Of a DNA stretch of 64,000 bases, positions 9,899-20,061 are shown piece after piece. The position numbers were made by a program, and so were the translations under genes. Below the pieces are notes generated by a model. That model made no database searches. It was given only the letters and a program-made list of their open reading frames with translations, and was not told where the DNA came from. Position 1 is the first letter of the stretch. Every line of letters starts with the position of its first letter. The DNA is taken from assembly GCF_003386795.1 (NCBI RefSeq), contig NZ_QTUC01000001.1, forward strand, positions 186,001 through 250,000. The letters run 5' to 3'. This DNA is from Thermasporomyces composti (GTDB lineage: Bacteria > Actinomycetota > Actinomycetes > Propionibacteriales > Actinopolymorphaceae).

Positions 9899-10393
9899 TC
9901 AGCTCTGGTTGAAAAAGCCCGCTTCAGCCATGCGTTCCTTGTCCTCGGCCCGCACGTTTACGTTGGCGGGCGAGAGCAGGAAAACCTTGGCTGTCACGCG
10001 CTCGATGCTGCCACGCAGGCCGAAGATCAGCCCTGCGGCGAAGTCAACCAGGCGCTTGGCGTCCGCGTCGTCCATTCCGGTGAGGTTCATGATCACCGGA
10101 GTGCCTTCGCGGAAGTGCTCCCCGATAAGCCGCGCGTCGTTATACGTGCGCGGGTGCAGGGTGGTGATGCGCGACGGCGGCGCCTCCGGCGCCACCCGGA
10201 CCCGACGACGCTCGGGGAAGGGTGCGACGTTGCCCACCCTCTCCTCGTGCACGGACGGTGGTTCGCCCGACCGCGGCTCACGCTCGTCGGCGTCGTAGTC
10301 GCCTTCGTAGGCAGGGTCATACTCGTCGTCGTAGCGGCCCTGGTCTTCGACGAGACCGAGGTAGACCGCGACCTTGCGCAGGGCGCCCGCCAT
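9899..10393 (-). CDS. sepF: SepF cell division protein
   Basis: Membrane-associated FtsZ partner that anchors the Z-ring in actinobacteria, which lack FtsA. The 164-residue protein has an N-terminal amphipathic helix (MAGALRKVAVYLGLVED), an acidic linker, and the SepF core from ~residue 75 (PRTYNDARLIGEHFREG, PVIMNLTGMDDADAKRLVDF, FGLRGSIERV). It ends in KVFLLSPANVNV plus a short tail. It lies between yggS and yggT. Confidence 0.95.
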   Translation of the reverse strand: MAGALRKVAVYLGLVEDQGRYDDEYDPAYEGDYDADEREPRSGEPPSVHEERVGNVAPFPERRRVRVAPEAPPSRITTLHPRTYNDARLIGEHFREGTPVIMNLTGMDDADAKRLVDFAAGLIFGLRGSIERVTAKVFLLSPANVNVRAEDKERMAEAGFFNQS

Positions 10394-10458
10394 TGACCTC
10401 TCGCCTTCTTGGTTGAACTGCGACTGTCGAACCCGTCAAGGCTCCGTCCGCGATGACG

Positions 10459-11196
10459 CTACCTGTTCCTCGGCCGAGCACCTAGTAACCCACGCCCTAT
10501 CCGCACGTGTGTCGCGCCGTGGCCGATCGCGGCCTCCAGATCGCCGCTCATCCCAGCCGAGATCCAGGTGGCCTCGGGGTGGCGAGACCGGACCGCCTGG
10601 GCGACCTCGGCGAGCCGCGCGAACGCGGACTCGGGGTCGACGCCGAGCGGTGCCACCGCCATGACGCCCGCGCAGAGCAGCCCGGGTGCCGCCGCGATCG
10701 CGTCCGCGAGCTCCACCGCGGCCGATGGGTCGGCGCCGCCTCGGCCTGGCTCGTCATCCAGGCGTACCTGGACCAGGCACCGGAGAGGGTCCGACCGGAC
10801 TGATGCGACGGCCCGTTCCAGGGCGTGAACGAGCCGCACCCGGTCGACGGAGTGAACGACCGAGGCGTAGCGCGCCACGGAGCGGGCCTTGTTCGTCTGG
10901 AGCTGGCCCACGAAGTGCCAGGTGAGACCGAGGTCAGCGCATGCCGCTGCCTTCTCGCGCGCCTCCTGGTCACGGTTCTCGCCGATCTCGCGGACGCCAA
11001 GCTCGGCGAGGAGCCGGATGTCAGAGACGGGGAACGTCTTCGTCACCGCGACGAGGGTCACCTCGTCCGGGTGCCGGCCGGCACGCTCGCAGGCACGCGC
11101 GATCCTCGCTCGAACCGCAGCGAGGTTGGCGGCGAGCTCCGCGCGGCGTTCCGGCCGGTTAGCGTCGAGGTAGACCCGTGGCGACCCCGGCGTCAC
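10459..11196 (-). CDS. YggS/YlmE-family PLP homeostasis protein
   Basis: 245-residue alanine-racemase-like barrel protein (PLPBP/COG0325) that binds pyridoxal phosphate and buffers its level. The PLP lysine is Lys53 in [32 protein letters not shown] and [22 protein letters not shown] are family motifs. The GTG start overlaps the ftsZ stop (GTGA). The laccase-domain gene (pgeF/ylmD) that many actinomycetes carry between ftsZ and this gene is absent. Confidence 0.93.
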   Translation of the reverse strand: MTPGSPRVYLDANRPERRAELAANLAAVRARIARACERAGRHPDEVTLVAVTKTFPVSDIRLLAELGVREIGENRDQEAREKAAACADLGLTWHFVGQLQTNKARSVARYASVVHSVDRVRLVHALERAVASVRSDPLRCLVQVRLDDEPGRGGADPSAAVELADAIAAAPGLLCAGVMAVAPLGVDPESAFARLAEVAQAVRSRHPEATWISAGMSGDLEAAIGHGATHVRIGRGLLGARPRNR

Positions 11197-12701
11197 TTCA
11201 GGAAGTCGGGGATGTCCAGGTCGTCGCCCTCGTCAGGGGCCGGGCGCAGCGGTGGTCGACTGGACGAGAGCGGCCGGCTGACCGAACCCTCACCGCGCTG
11301 GCTTGACTCGGCGTGGGTGTCGGAGCGCGCGTACGGGCTGTTGCCCAGCAGCCGCTGACGCAGCTCCTGGGTCTGCGCAGCGAGGTCACTGGTCGGTCGC
11401 CCGACGTCGCCACCGGCTGCCGCGGCTGCCGTCCGCACCTCCGCCTCGCTCGCTTGCTCCGCCGCCGTGGGCGCCTCGGCCGGCTTGGTCGCCGCTTGGG
11501 CCTCGTGCTGGTCTGCGGCCGGCCCGGACGGCTGCTGCACCGAGTGCGCCGGCGCGTCAGGGGCGTGGCTGGTCTCAGCCGACTGACCAGCGCCGTTCGA
11601 CGTGCGCGAGGTCGAGGATGCGGGCCAGCCGAGCTCCCCCGGACGCCGGAAACCGTAGACCTGGCCGCCCTGCGTCGGCAGCGAGCTCACTCCCGACCTG
11701 GACGCGGGCCGACCCGGTAGCCGTTCCTGTTGCTGCTCCTGACGACGTCGAGGCATCCCGCCATCGAAGCCCGCCGCGATGACCGTCACGCGGACCTCGT
11801 CTCCGAGACCGTCGTCGATGACCGCGCCGAAGATGATGTTGGAGTCCGGGTGCGCGGCCTGCGAGACCAGCTGGGCCGCCTCGTTGATCTCGAACAGACC
11901 GAGGTCTGAACCCCCAGCGATCGACAACAGGACACCATGGGCTCCGTCGATCGACGCCTCCAGCAGAGGGCTGGAGATCGCCATCTCGGCCGCTGCCACC
12001 GAGCGGTTCTCGCCCCGGGCTGACCCGATCCCCATGAGCGCCGAACCGGCGTTCGACATCACGCTCTTGACGTCGGCGAAGTCGAGGTTGATCAGACCGG
12101 GCGTGGTGATCAGGTCAGTGATCCCGGACACGCCCTGGAGCAGGACCTGGTCGGCCTGCTTGAACGCGTCGAGCACACTCACCTGACGGTCGCTGATCGA
12201 CAGCAACCGGTCGTTGGGGATGACGATGAGGGTGTCGACCTCCTCGCGCAGGCGGTTGATGCCCTCCTCAGCCTGCGTCGCCCGCTTCCGCCCCTCGAAG
12301 GAGAACGGGCGTGTCACGACACCAATGGTCAAGGCGCCCAGCGACCGCGCGATGCGCGCGACCACCGGCGCGCCACCGGTGCCCGTCCCACCGCCTTCCC
12401 CAGCGGTGACGAAGACCATGTCGGCGCCCTTGAGGACCTCCTCGATGTCTTCGGCGTGGTCCTCGGCCGCCTTGTGGCCGACCTCCGGGTTGGCCCCCGC
12501 TCCGAGCCCGCGCGTGAGCTCCCGGCCGATGTCGAGCTTGACGTCGGCATCGCTCATCAGGAGCGCCTGCGCGTCTGTGTTGATCGCGATGAACTCAACG
12601 CCTTTGAGGCCGACCTCGATCATCCGGTTGACCGCGTTGACACCTCCGCCGCCGATACCGACGACCTTGATGACCGCGAGGTAGTTCTGCGGTGCCGCCA
12701 C
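11193..12701 (-). CDS. ftsZ: Cell division GTPase FtsZ
   Basis: Tubulin-like protein that forms the Z-ring. The 502-residue product has the GTP-binding signature GGGTGTG at 103-109. The conserved core runs to about residue 318, followed by a long (~170-residue) low-complexity Pro/Ala/Gln linker. It ends in the conserved peptide [10 protein letters not shown], the docking site for SepF-type partners. The GTG start is supported by the conserved [15 protein letters not shown] beginning and by an AGAGGCGAG site upstream. A 191-bp gap before it allows its own promoter. Confidence 0.97.
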   Translation of the reverse strand: MAAPQNYLAVIKVVGIGGGGVNAVNRMIEVGLKGVEFIAINTDAQALLMSDADVKLDIGRELTRGLGAGANPEVGHKAAEDHAEDIEEVLKGADMVFVTAGEGGGTGTGGAPVVARIARSLGALTIGVVTRPFSFEGRKRATQAEEGINRLREEVDTLIVIPNDRLLSISDRQVSVLDAFKQADQVLLQGVSGITDLITTPGLINLDFADVKSVMSNAGSALMGIGSARGENRSVAAAEMAISSPLLEASIDGAHGVLLSIAGGSDLGLFEINEAAQLVSQAAHPDSNIIFGAVIDDGLGDEVRVTVIAAGFDGGMPRRRQEQQQERLPGRPASRSGVSSLPTQGGQVYGFRRPGELGWPASSTSRTSNGAGQSAETSHAPDAPAHSVQQPSGPAADQHEAQAATKPAEAPTAAEQASEAEVRTAAAAAGGDVGRPTSDLAAQTQELRQRLLGNSPYARSDTHAESSQRGEGSVSRPLSSSRPPLRPAPDEGDDLDIPDFLK

Positions 12702-12754
12702 GACGCTCGCCTCTCAGTAGGAAATCCGCTCGACCCGGTCGTCCATAAACTCTC

Positions 12755-12785
12755 ACCCTCAAGTAAAGGGTTATAGTTATGTCAA
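12755..12785 (-). promoter_or_regulatory. Putative ftsZ promoter element with inverted repeat
   Basis: On the minus strand, a perfect -35 hexamer TTGACA lies at 12785-12780. It is followed by an A/T-rich stretch unusual for this genome and an ACCCT/AGGGT inverted repeat (12771-12767 and 12759-12755). No clear -10 stands at 17-18 bp from the TTGACA. The gap before ftsZ commonly holds developmental promoters in actinomycetes. Confidence 0.45.
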
Positions 12786-12892
12786 CCTCGGCTGCCAGAA
12801 CGGTACGGAAGCCGTGTCAGGCGAAGCAACACAACACGCCGTCCAGGGCTGGCGAAGCCGTGTCTTCGGCGTGTCCTGTTCCCGTCGCCGCC

Positions 12893-13660
12893 TCACGCCC
12901 GTGTCGCCGGGAACCTCGGCGCGCTCACGTCGTAGACCTTGGCTGGCAGGTGGCGCAACAGGACCTGGAGAACCTGAGCCTTCGCGGCTCCCTCCTCAGC
13001 GCTCCCCCATTTCACCACCACGCCGTCGGTGAGTCGTATCACCACCGACTCGACCGACTCCACCCGGACGACCTGCACCCGCGGGCGAAGGCTTCGGGGC
13101 AGGTCCGCCACCACCCGTGCACCGGCCCGACGTAGCTCCGGCGAGCGGCCGGCCGACGGCGCCGCCTCGACGATCGGCAACGAGGTCTTGACAGGGTCGA
13201 CGGTTCGGAACGGCACACCCTCGACGTCAACCAGGCGATGGACGGCGCCTTCGCGCCACACGCCGACCGGGGTGCGCTCGGTGACGCCGATGCGGACCGT
13301 GTGAGGCCACGACCGTTCGACGGTCGCTGTCCGCACCGGCGGCAGCTCCATGACGCGTGTGCGGATGGCGTCCAGGTCGAGGCGGGCGAGGGGACGACCG
13401 AGCGGGACCGCGGCCGCCTCACGTACCTGCGCCACCGAAAGACCCGACGCCGTACTCACACCCCGGACCGTCACCTCGCGCACGTCGAGCAGGGACGAGA
13501 AGCCCACCGCCCACACGGCCGCCCCGAGCACGAGGAGCACTCCGGCGGCGATGAGCGGCACACGGAGCCGAGACAGCCGGCGGGCCCACTGCCTGCGGAT
13601 GAATCGGCGGGCGGAGGACGGCACGGTCCCCGACCGCGCTCTCCGCGCCACGCGAGTCAT
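12893..13660 (-). CDS. ftsQ: Cell division protein FtsQ
   Basis: Bitopic divisome protein linking early and late division proteins. The 255 residues comprise a basic cytoplasmic N-terminus, one membrane helix (~35-57, PLIAAGVLLVLGAAVWAVGF) and a POTRA domain starting at LLDVREVTVRGVSTASG. The FtsQ/DivIB domain follows (WPHTVRIGVTERTPVGVW). Its ATG overlaps the murC stop by four bases. Confidence 0.92.
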   Translation of the reverse strand: MTRVARRARSGTVPSSARRFIRRQWARRLSRLRVPLIAAGVLLVLGAAVWAVGFSSLLDVREVTVRGVSTASGLSVAQVREAAAVPLGRPLARLDLDAIRTRVMELPPVRTATVERSWPHTVRIGVTERTPVGVWREGAVHRLVDVEGVPFRTVDPVKTSLPIVEAAPSAGRSPELRRAGARVVADLPRSLRPRVQVVRVESVESVVIRLTDGVVVKWGSAEEGAAKAQVLQVLLRHLPAKVYDVSAPRFPATRA

Positions 13661-15111
13661 CCTCGGATGTCCTGGTCGTTGTCGCCGGCCCCGGCGTCGG
13701 CGTCGTCTCGGCCGCCGACGAGCTCCAGGACTTCCGGGCCGATGAGTGCCACGTCCGGCGCCCCGAGGGTGAGCACCAGGTCACCCGGCCGCACCCGCTC
13801 GGCCACCCGGACCGGAGCCGCTGACCAGGAGCGTTCGTAGACGATGCGCTCCGCCGGGAGCGGGATGTGCGGGACGATCAGCGCGCCGGTGACACCGGGG
13901 ATGGGGTCATCGCCGGTCGGGTCCATGACGACGACCTCGTCCGCGAGCCCGAGCGCCTCCCCCAGCTCCTTGTGAAAGAACTTGGTCCGGGTGTGCCGAA
14001 GCGGCCGGAAGCACACGACGACTCGCCCGTCCCCAGCCGCGCTCCGAGCCGCGCGGAGGGTGGCGACCATCTCCGTCGGATGGTGACCGTAGTCGTCGTA
14101 GACGCGGATGTCTCCCGCGCTGCCTTTGTACTCGAAGCGGCGGCGCGTGCCGGTGTAGCTCGACAAGCCCTCCCTCAGCTGAGCCGAGGGAAAGCCAAGG
14201 CCCAGTCCCGCCGTGAACGCGGCCGCGGCATTGAGGGTGTAGTGACGCCCGGCCACGTGGACGTCCACCGAGCCCACCCGGCGGCCGTCGACCACGAGGT
14301 CGAACGTCGAGCTCAACGGGTGGAGCTGGACGTTGTCCACCCGGACATCCGCTTCCGGCGACTCTCCGTAGGTGCGGACGTCGATGCCACGCGCACGGGC
14401 GGCCTCCGCCACCCGCCGGGCACCCGGGTCGTCGATGCAGGCGACGAGGACGCCGCCCGGCACGATCCGGTCGGCGAAGGCGTCGAAGGCGCGGTGGTAG
14501 TCCTCTCGGGACTCGTACATGTCGAGGTGGTCGGGGTCGACGTTCGTGATGACCGCGACCTCCGGGGAGTACTGCAGGAACGCGCGGTCGGACTCGTCGG
14601 CCTCCACCACGAAGATGTCACCCGTGCCGTCGTGGGCGTTGGTTCCGGTGTCGTTGAAGTTGCCGCCGATGGCGAACGACGGGTCGGCGCCACAGTGCTG
14701 GAGTGCCACCGCGAGCATCGACGAGGTGGTGGTCTTGCCGTGCGCCCCCGACACAGCGGCGACCCGGCGGCCGTCCATGACCGCGGACAACGCGGAGGCT
14801 CGGGAGTACAGCAGGAGGCCACGTCGCCGGGCCTCCACCACCTCCGGGTTGTTCTCCTTGATCGCCGTGGACACCACCACTGTGTCGACGCCGTCGAGGT
14901 GGGACGGGTCGTGGCCGACGTAGACGGTCGCGCCGAGCGCGCGGAGGGCGGTGAGCGTGGGCGAGTCCTTGACGTCGCTGCCGCTCACGGTCATCCCGCG
15001 GGCGAGCATGATGCGCGCGATGCCCGACAGCCCGGCGCCGCCGATGCCCACGAAGTGCACGTGCCCCAACTTCTCCGCTGGGATGATCTCCGGAGGCGGA
15101 GGAATGATCAT
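13657..15111 (-). CDS. murC: UDP-N-acetylmuramate--L-alanine ligase MurC
   Basis: Adds L-Ala to UDP-MurNAc, the first peptide step of peptidoglycan synthesis. Mur-ligase motifs are present: N-terminal VHFVGIGGAGLSGIARI, ATP loop SGAHGKTTT, and NVDPDHLDMY. ATG 15111 was chosen because homologues begin just before the nucleotide-binding loop and it overlaps the murG stop (ATGA). The longer frame to 15270 reads an Arg-rich shadow of murG. 484 residues is the usual length. Confidence 0.96.
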   Translation of the reverse strand: MIIPPPPEIIPAEKLGHVHFVGIGGAGLSGIARIMLARGMTVSGSDVKDSPTLTALRALGATVYVGHDPSHLDGVDTVVVSTAIKENNPEVVEARRRGLLLYSRASALSAVMDGRRVAAVSGAHGKTTTSSMLAVALQHCGADPSFAIGGNFNDTGTNAHDGTGDIFVVEADESDRAFLQYSPEVAVITNVDPDHLDMYESREDYHRAFDAFADRIVPGGVLVACIDDPGARRVAEAARARGIDVRTYGESPEADVRVDNVQLHPLSSTFDLVVDGRRVGSVDVHVAGRHYTLNAAAAFTAGLGLGFPSAQLREGLSSYTGTRRRFEYKGSAGDIRVYDDYGHHPTEMVATLRAARSAAGDGRVVVCFRPLRHTRTKFFHKELGEALGLADEVVVMDPTGDDPIPGVTGALIVPHIPLPAERIVYERSWSAAPVRVAERVRPGDLVLTLGAPDVALIGPEVLELVGGRDDADAGAGDNDQDIRG

Positions 15112-16217
15112 CGGCCACCCTTTCCGGCATTCCCTGCGCTGGCGACCGAGCGGACCAGCTCGGCTAGTCGGTCGTCGGCGTCGGCGGGCACGAGGTCTCG
15201 CGCCACCTTGGACATCGCGGTCAGTCGGTCGGCGTCGGTGAGCAGCGCGACGACGTGCTCGCGGACCCAAGCGGGGGTGAAGTCCGCGTCATCGACGAGG
15301 AGACCGCCGCCGGCGTCGACCACGGGCTGGGCATTGAAGCGTTGGTGCCCCGCCACGGCCGGGTAGGGGACGAAGATCGCCGGCAGGCCGACCGCCGCGA
15401 GCTCGGTCACGGAACTGGCACCCGCACGTGCGATCGCCAGGTCCGCCGCCGCGTACGCCAGGTCCATGCGGTCGATGTACGGCACCGCGACGTACGGCGG
15501 TGCACCGGCGGGGCGGTCCGGCACGGTCACGGTGTTGCGTGGCCCGGTCGCGTGCAGCACCTGGATGCCCGCCTCGGCCAGCTCGGCCGCGGCGCCCGAC
15601 ACCGCTTCGTTGATGCGCACGGCGCCCTGCGAGCCGCCGGTGACGAGCAGGGTCGGCCGTTCGGGGTCGAGGCCGAAGGCCGCCCTCGCCTCGAGTCGAA
15701 GCGCGGCGCGGTCGAGGGTGGTGATCTCCCGCCGGAGCGGTAGTCCGACGAACGTCGCGTGTCGCAGCGGCGTGCCGGGGAAGCTCACCGCCACGTGCTC
15801 GGTGACGAACCGGGCCGCGAACCGGTTCGCGATGCCGGGGCGCGCGTTCTGCTCGTGCACGACCGCGGGCACCCTGAGCCGTCGGGCCGCCAGGTAGGCC
15901 GGCATCGCGACGTAGCCGCCGAAACCCACGACGACGCTCGCCCGGGTGCGCTGGATCACCGCCGCGGCGGCGCGCACCGCGCCCGCGAGACGGCCCGGCA
16001 CGGTGAGCAGGCGAGGGGTGAGCTCGCGTGGCAACGGCACGCGCGGGATCGTGACGAGCTCGTAGCCCGCCGCGGGAACAACCCGGGCCTCCAGGCCTTC
16101 CTCGGTGCCGAGAAAGGTCAGACCCACGTCCGGGTCGGCCCGGCGGAGCGCGGCGGCGAGTGCCAGCGCGGGGCTCACATGTCCGGTGCTGCCTCCACCG
16201 GCGAGGACCACGTGCAC
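15108..16217 (-). CDS. murG: Lipid II synthase MurG (GlcNAc transferase)
   Basis: Membrane-associated glycosyltransferase that adds GlcNAc to lipid I to form lipid II. The 369 residues show the GT-B N-terminal motif GGGSTGHVSPALALA, VVGFGGYVAMPAYLAA, HEQNARPGIANR, and the UDP-binding motif TGGSQGAVRINEAV. The RAGASSVTELAAVGLPAIFVPYP stretch fits the donor site. It lies 6 bp after ftsW and overlaps murC. Confidence 0.97.
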   Translation of the reverse strand: MHVVLAGGGSTGHVSPALALAAALRRADPDVGLTFLGTEEGLEARVVPAAGYELVTIPRVPLPRELTPRLLTVPGRLAGAVRAAAAVIQRTRASVVVGFGGYVAMPAYLAARRLRVPAVVHEQNARPGIANRFAARFVTEHVAVSFPGTPLRHATFVGLPLRREITTLDRAALRLEARAAFGLDPERPTLLVTGGSQGAVRINEAVSGAAAELAEAGIQVLHATGPRNTVTVPDRPAGAPPYVAVPYIDRMDLAYAAADLAIARAGASSVTELAAVGLPAIFVPYPAVAGHQRFNAQPVVDAGGGLLVDDADFTPAWVREHVVALLTDADRLTAMSKVARDLVPADADDRLAELVRSVASAGNAGKGGR

Positions 16218-16223
16218 CGACTC

Positions 16224-17504
16224 TCAACCCTCCTTCGAACGTGCCGAGCGACGCTTCCTGGCCGCACGGGCTGCCGCTCGGTCGGCGAGCGCGGCGCGCG
16301 CCGCCGGCTCGCTTCGAGCGAACGACACGAGCAGACCGATGGCGAACAACGTCGGAAGCATCGCGGACCCACCGTATGACACCAGAGGCAGCGGAATCCC
16401 GGCGATGGGAAGGAGACCCAAGACTGCGCCCATGTTGATCACGGCCTGTGAGGTGAGCCAGCCCGTGATCCCCGCGGCGGCCAATCGGACGAAGGTGTCC
16501 TCCACACGCAAGGCGATCCGCACCCCGGCGTAGGCGAGGGTGAGGAACAGGGCGAGGACGATCGTCGTCCCGGCTAGTCCGAGTTCCTCACCGATGACGG
16601 CGTAGATGAAGTCTGTATGGGCTTCGGGGAGAGAGCCCCACTTTTCCCGGCTGTTGCCGATGCCAACACCCCACCATCCGCCCGTCCCCAGAGCGAACAG
16701 CGAGTGGGCGGCCTGCCAGCCGGTGTCGTGGTAGTCGGCGAAGGGGTCGAGGAAGGAGGTCAGCCGCCTGATCCGGTGGGGAGCAGTGACCGCGAGGTAG
16801 GTCACCAAGGCGGCGACGCACACCACGAGCGCTGCGAAGAAGCGCATCGGGATGCCCACGACGAACAGCAGGACCAGCACCAGGGAGAAGAGCACCAGGG
16901 ACGTCCCGAGGTCGCCTTGGCCGAGCACCATGGCCAGGACGACACCGCTGACCGGAACGAACGGGATGAACAGGTGCTTCCAGTCGTGCAGCAGGCGCGA
17001 CTTGCGCGCGAGCAGGTCGGCGCCCCACAGCGCGAGCGCGAGCTTGGCGGCCTCACTCGGCTGGAGCAGGAACGGGCCACCGAACGACAGCCAGTTCCGG
17101 TTGCCGTTGATCTCCACCCCGAGAGGAGTGAAGGTCAGCGCCAGCAGCACGATCGCCGCCAACAGCCCCGGGAGGACCAACGCGCGCACCAGACGCAGCG
17201 GTAGGCGCGAGGCCACGAACGCCAGCGGTAACCCCGCCGCCACCCACATCAGCTGCCGGCTCGCCACCGCGTACGGGTTGCCGTAGCGCTGGAGCGAGTA
17301 GACGCTCGACGCCGAGAGCACCATGACCACGCCGAGCGCGAGCAGCAGGCCGCTGACTCCGAGTACGAGGTGGTACGAGGTCAGCGGCCGGTCGAGAGAT
17401 CGCCTCGCGTCAGCCAGCCATCCCGTACGCTCCCGCGTCGCCGTCGTCACGCCGCTCCCACTCCGGTGACCAAGGGCCTTCGGTGACCAAGGGTCTTCCT
17501 CCAC
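16224..17504 (-). CDS. ftsW: SEDS peptidoglycan glycosyltransferase FtsW
   Basis: Polytopic SEDS protein that polymerises lipid II at the septum with the FtsI transpeptidase. Up to 426 residues and about ten membrane segments. Motifs include NGNRNWLSFGGPFLLQPSE, SEAAKLAL, GQGDLGTSLV, the HTDFIYAVIGEELG loop and PLPLVSYGGSAML. GTG 17450 (VTTATRERTG) is an alternative start. The basic C-terminus is typical of actinobacterial FtsW. Confidence 0.96.
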   Translation of the reverse strand: MEEDPWSPKALGHRSGSGVTTATRERTGWLADARRSLDRPLTSYHLVLGVSGLLLALGVVMVLSASSVYSLQRYGNPYAVASRQLMWVAAGLPLAFVASRLPLRLVRALVLPGLLAAIVLLALTFTPLGVEINGNRNWLSFGGPFLLQPSEAAKLALALWGADLLARKSRLLHDWKHLFIPFVPVSGVVLAMVLGQGDLGTSLVLFSLVLVLLFVVGIPMRFFAALVVCVAALVTYLAVTAPHRIRRLTSFLDPFADYHDTGWQAAHSLFALGTGGWWGVGIGNSREKWGSLPEAHTDFIYAVIGEELGLAGTTIVLALFLTLAYAGVRIALRVEDTFVRLAAAGITGWLTSQAVINMGAVLGLLPIAGIPLPLVSYGGSAMLPTLFAIGLLVSFARSEPAARAALADRAAARAARKRRSARSKEG

Positions 17505-17515
17505 GGGTCGTGTCG

Positions 17516-18979
17516 TCAGCGACCTCCGAGCCGGCGTACCGACGCCGCGAAGGCGTCGCCACGAGCGGCGTAGCTGTCGAACAGGTCGAAGGAGGCACAG
17601 CCGGGGGCGAGGAGCACCGTGTCGCCCGGCTGGGCGAGCTGTGCGGCACTCGCCACGACACGATCCATCACCTCAGTGTCTCCGCCCGCCACCTCGACGA
17701 CGGGGACGTCAGGGGCGTGTCGCGCGAGTGCGTCGGCGAGCAGGTGGCGGTCCTGCCCCAAGAGCACTACCCCACGCAACCGACCCTTGACAGTCTGCAC
17801 CAGATCGTCGAACTCCTGTCCCTTGGCCAAGCCGCCCGCGATCCAGACCACCGGCTCGTAGGAGAGCAGGGACGCCAAGGCGGCGTGCGCGTTGGTCGCC
17901 TTGGAGTCGTCGACGTAGGTCACCCCGTTGTGCTCGGCGACGTACTGGATGCGGTGTGGCTCGAGGTGGAAGCCCGACAGGCCGGCCCGAACAGCCGCCG
18001 GTGGCACTCCGAAGGCGCGGGCGAGAGCGGCGGCCGCGAGCGCGTTGGCGATGTTGTGGGGCGCCTGGGAGGGCAGGTCATCCAGCTTGCACAGCTCCGC
18101 AGCGGAGGTCTGGCGCTGGGCGACAAAGGCACGGTCGGCGATGACCCCGTCGACGATCCCGATCATCCCGACAGCCGGGATTCCGGCGGTGAACCCGATC
18201 GCCCGACACCCTTCGACCACGTCGGCGGCCCGAACGAGGTCCTCCGTGGTGGGGTCGGCCACGTTGTAGACGCAGGCGACCTCACAGCCTTCGTAGATCT
18301 TGCCCTTGTCGCGGGCGTAGGCGTCCATCGACCCGTGCCAGTCGAGGTGGTCCGGTGCGACGTTGAGCACAGCGGCCGCCCGCGCGCCCAACGGCCGCGC
18401 CCAGTGCAGCTGAAAGCTGGAGAGCTCGACCGCGAGGACGTCGTAGGGCGTGGGATCGAGGACCGCGTCGACGACGGGAGACCCGATGTTGCCCACCGCG
18501 GCCGTGCGGAGCCCGGCAGCCCGCAAGATCGCCGCGACCATGCCCACCGTGGTGGTCTTGCCGTTCGTGCCGGTGACCGCGAGCCAGGGCGCGGGGCGTT
18601 CCGGGTCGCGGAGCCGCAACGCGAGGTCGACCTCGCCGAGAATCGGGAGGTCGCGCTTGGCCGCCTCCACCAGGAGCGGGGCGTCCGGCCGCCAGCCCGG
18701 AGAGGTGACCACCACGTCGACGCCGTCCGGGAGCGACTGGGTGGTGCCGGCGCCGAGCCGCACGTCGGCCCCCAGTGTCTCCAGGATCGTCGCCTTCTCC
18801 CGCTCGGCGTCGCCGTCCCGCTCGTCGACCACGATCACCCTCGCCCCGACCTGGAGCAGGCCGGCGGCGGCGGAGTACCCGGAGACCCCGATACCGGCGA
18901 CCAGGACGGTCACCGTCGGCCACGGAGAGGTCCGATTGGCCTCGTCGAGCCAGCTCCGCACGTTCACGTCGGTCGTCAT
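17516..18979 (-). CDS. murD: UDP-N-acetylmuramoylalanine--D-glutamate ligase MurD
   Basis: Adds D-Glu to UDP-MurNAc-L-Ala. Key motifs: [18 protein letters not shown] near the N-terminus, ATP loop [13 protein letters not shown], and [12 protein letters not shown]. The C-terminal domain has [17 protein letters not shown] and [20 protein letters not shown] 18979 was preferred over 18994 because it overlaps the mraY stop in the ATGA pattern seen through the cluster. 487 residues. Confidence 0.96.
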   Translation of the reverse strand: MTTDVNVRSWLDEANRTSPWPTVTVLVAGIGVSGYSAAAGLLQVGARVIVVDERDGDAEREKATILETLGADVRLGAGTTQSLPDGVDVVVTSPGWRPDAPLLVEAAKRDLPILGEVDLALRLRDPERPAPWLAVTGTNGKTTTVGMVAAILRAAGLRTAAVGNIGSPVVDAVLDPTPYDVLAVELSSFQLHWARPLGARAAAVLNVAPDHLDWHGSMDAYARDKGKIYEGCEVACVYNVADPTTEDLVRAADVVEGCRAIGFTAGIPAVGMIGIVDGVIADRAFVAQRQTSAAELCKLDDLPSQAPHNIANALAAAALARAFGVPPAAVRAGLSGFHLEPHRIQYVAEHNGVTYVDDSKATNAHAALASLLSYEPVVWIAGGLAKGQEFDDLVQTVKGRLRGVVLLGQDRHLLADALARHAPDVPVVEVAGGDTEVMDRVVASAAQLAQPGDTVLLAPGCASFDLFDSYAARGDAFAASVRRLGGR

Positions 18980-20061
18980 GTGCCAGTCACCCACTCGGTG
19001 TAGAAGATGCCCACCGCGCCAGCCACGCAGATCCCACAGATGATCCAGAACCGGATCACGATCGTGACCTCGTTCCAGCCCTTGAGCTCGAAGTGGTGGT
19101 GGATCGGCGCCATGCGGAAGATCCGACGTGGCGTCCCAGTCCGCCAGCGGGTGAACTTGAAGTACCCGGTCTGGATCATCACCGAGGCGGCCTCGATGAC
19201 GAAGAGCCCGCCGATGAGGAGCAGCAGCAGCTCGGTGCGGGTCATGATGGCCATGCCGGCCACTCCGCCGCCCAACGCGAGCGCCCCCGTGTCACCCATG
19301 ATGATCTTGGCCGGCGAGGCGTTCCACCACAGGAAGCCGAAGCACGCCGCGGCCACCGCGAACGCCACGACGGCCAGGTCGTAGGGGTCACGGACCTCGT
19401 AGCACTTCGGGCCCGGTTGATTGGCGCAGGACTGGTTGAACTGCCAGACGCAGATCAAGGTGTAGGCCGCGAAGACCATGACCGAGGCCCCCGTGGCGAG
19501 ACCGTCCAGGCCGTCGGTGAGGTTCACGCCATTGGACGTGGCCGCGATCATGAGCAGGACCCACAGGACGAAAGCGACCGAGCCCAGGCGGAGCCATGGC
19601 ACCTCGATGTCGCGGATGAACGAGACGAACGGCGAGCCAGGTGTGACGCCTCGCTCGTCGGGGAACTGCAAGGCCAGGATGCCGAAGATGATCGCCACCG
19701 AGATCTGGCCGGCGAGCTTTGCCTTGGCGCGCAAGCCAAGGCTGCGTTGGCGAGAGACCTTGAGGTAGTCGTCGAGGAAGCCGACGACCCCGAGCCCCAC
19801 CATGAGCAGCAGGACGAGCACCGCCGAGGCCGACGGTAGGCGGCCGGCGTAGATGTGCGCGGCCGTGTACCCCATGACCGCGGCGATGATGATGACGACG
19901 CCGCCCATCGTCGGGGTGCCTCGCTTGGTGTGGTGCGAGGTGGGCCCGTCGTCTCGGATGATCTGGCCGTAACCCCGCGCGGCGAGAATCCGGATGGCGA
20001 CCGGAGTGCCGAGCAGGGCGATCAGGAGGGAGACGCCGCCGGCAAGGAGGATCGCCTTCAC
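18976..20061 (-). CDS. mraY: Phospho-N-acetylmuramoyl-pentapeptide transferase MraY
   Basis: Integral membrane enzyme that links phospho-MurNAc-pentapeptide to undecaprenyl phosphate, forming lipid I. About ten membrane segments over 361 residues. Signatures: [46 protein letters not shown] and the histidine-rich [14 protein letters not shown] 20061 was chosen because it overlaps the murF stop (GTGA) and gives the usual N-terminus ([13 protein letters not shown]). Confidence 0.97.
   Translation of the reverse strand: MKAILLAGGVSLLIALLGTPVAIRILAARGYGQIIRDDGPTSHHTKRGTPTMGGVVIIIAAVMGYTAAHIYAGRLPSASAVLVLLLMVGLGVVGFLDDYLKVSRQRSLGLRAKAKLAGQISVAIIFGILALQFPDERGVTPGSPFVSFIRDIEVPWLRLGSVAFVLWVLLMIAATSNGVNLTDGLDGLATGASVMVFAAYTLICVWQFNQSCANQPGPKCYEVRDPYDLAVVAFAVAAACFGFLWWNASPAKIIMGDTGALALGGGVAGMAIMTRTELLLLLIGGLFVIEAASVMIQTGYFKFTRWRTGTPRRIFRMAPIHHHFELKGWNEVTIVIRFWIICGICVAGAVGIFYTEWVTGT

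Noticed and set aside
12893-13660. Possible missing ftsQ or split gene, because the dcw proteins vary most here
   Set aside because: Membrane helix, POTRA start and length all fit one intact FtsQ.
17483-19003. 506-codon plus-strand open frame
   Set aside because: Antisense shadow of murD with composition typical of reversed high-GC codons.
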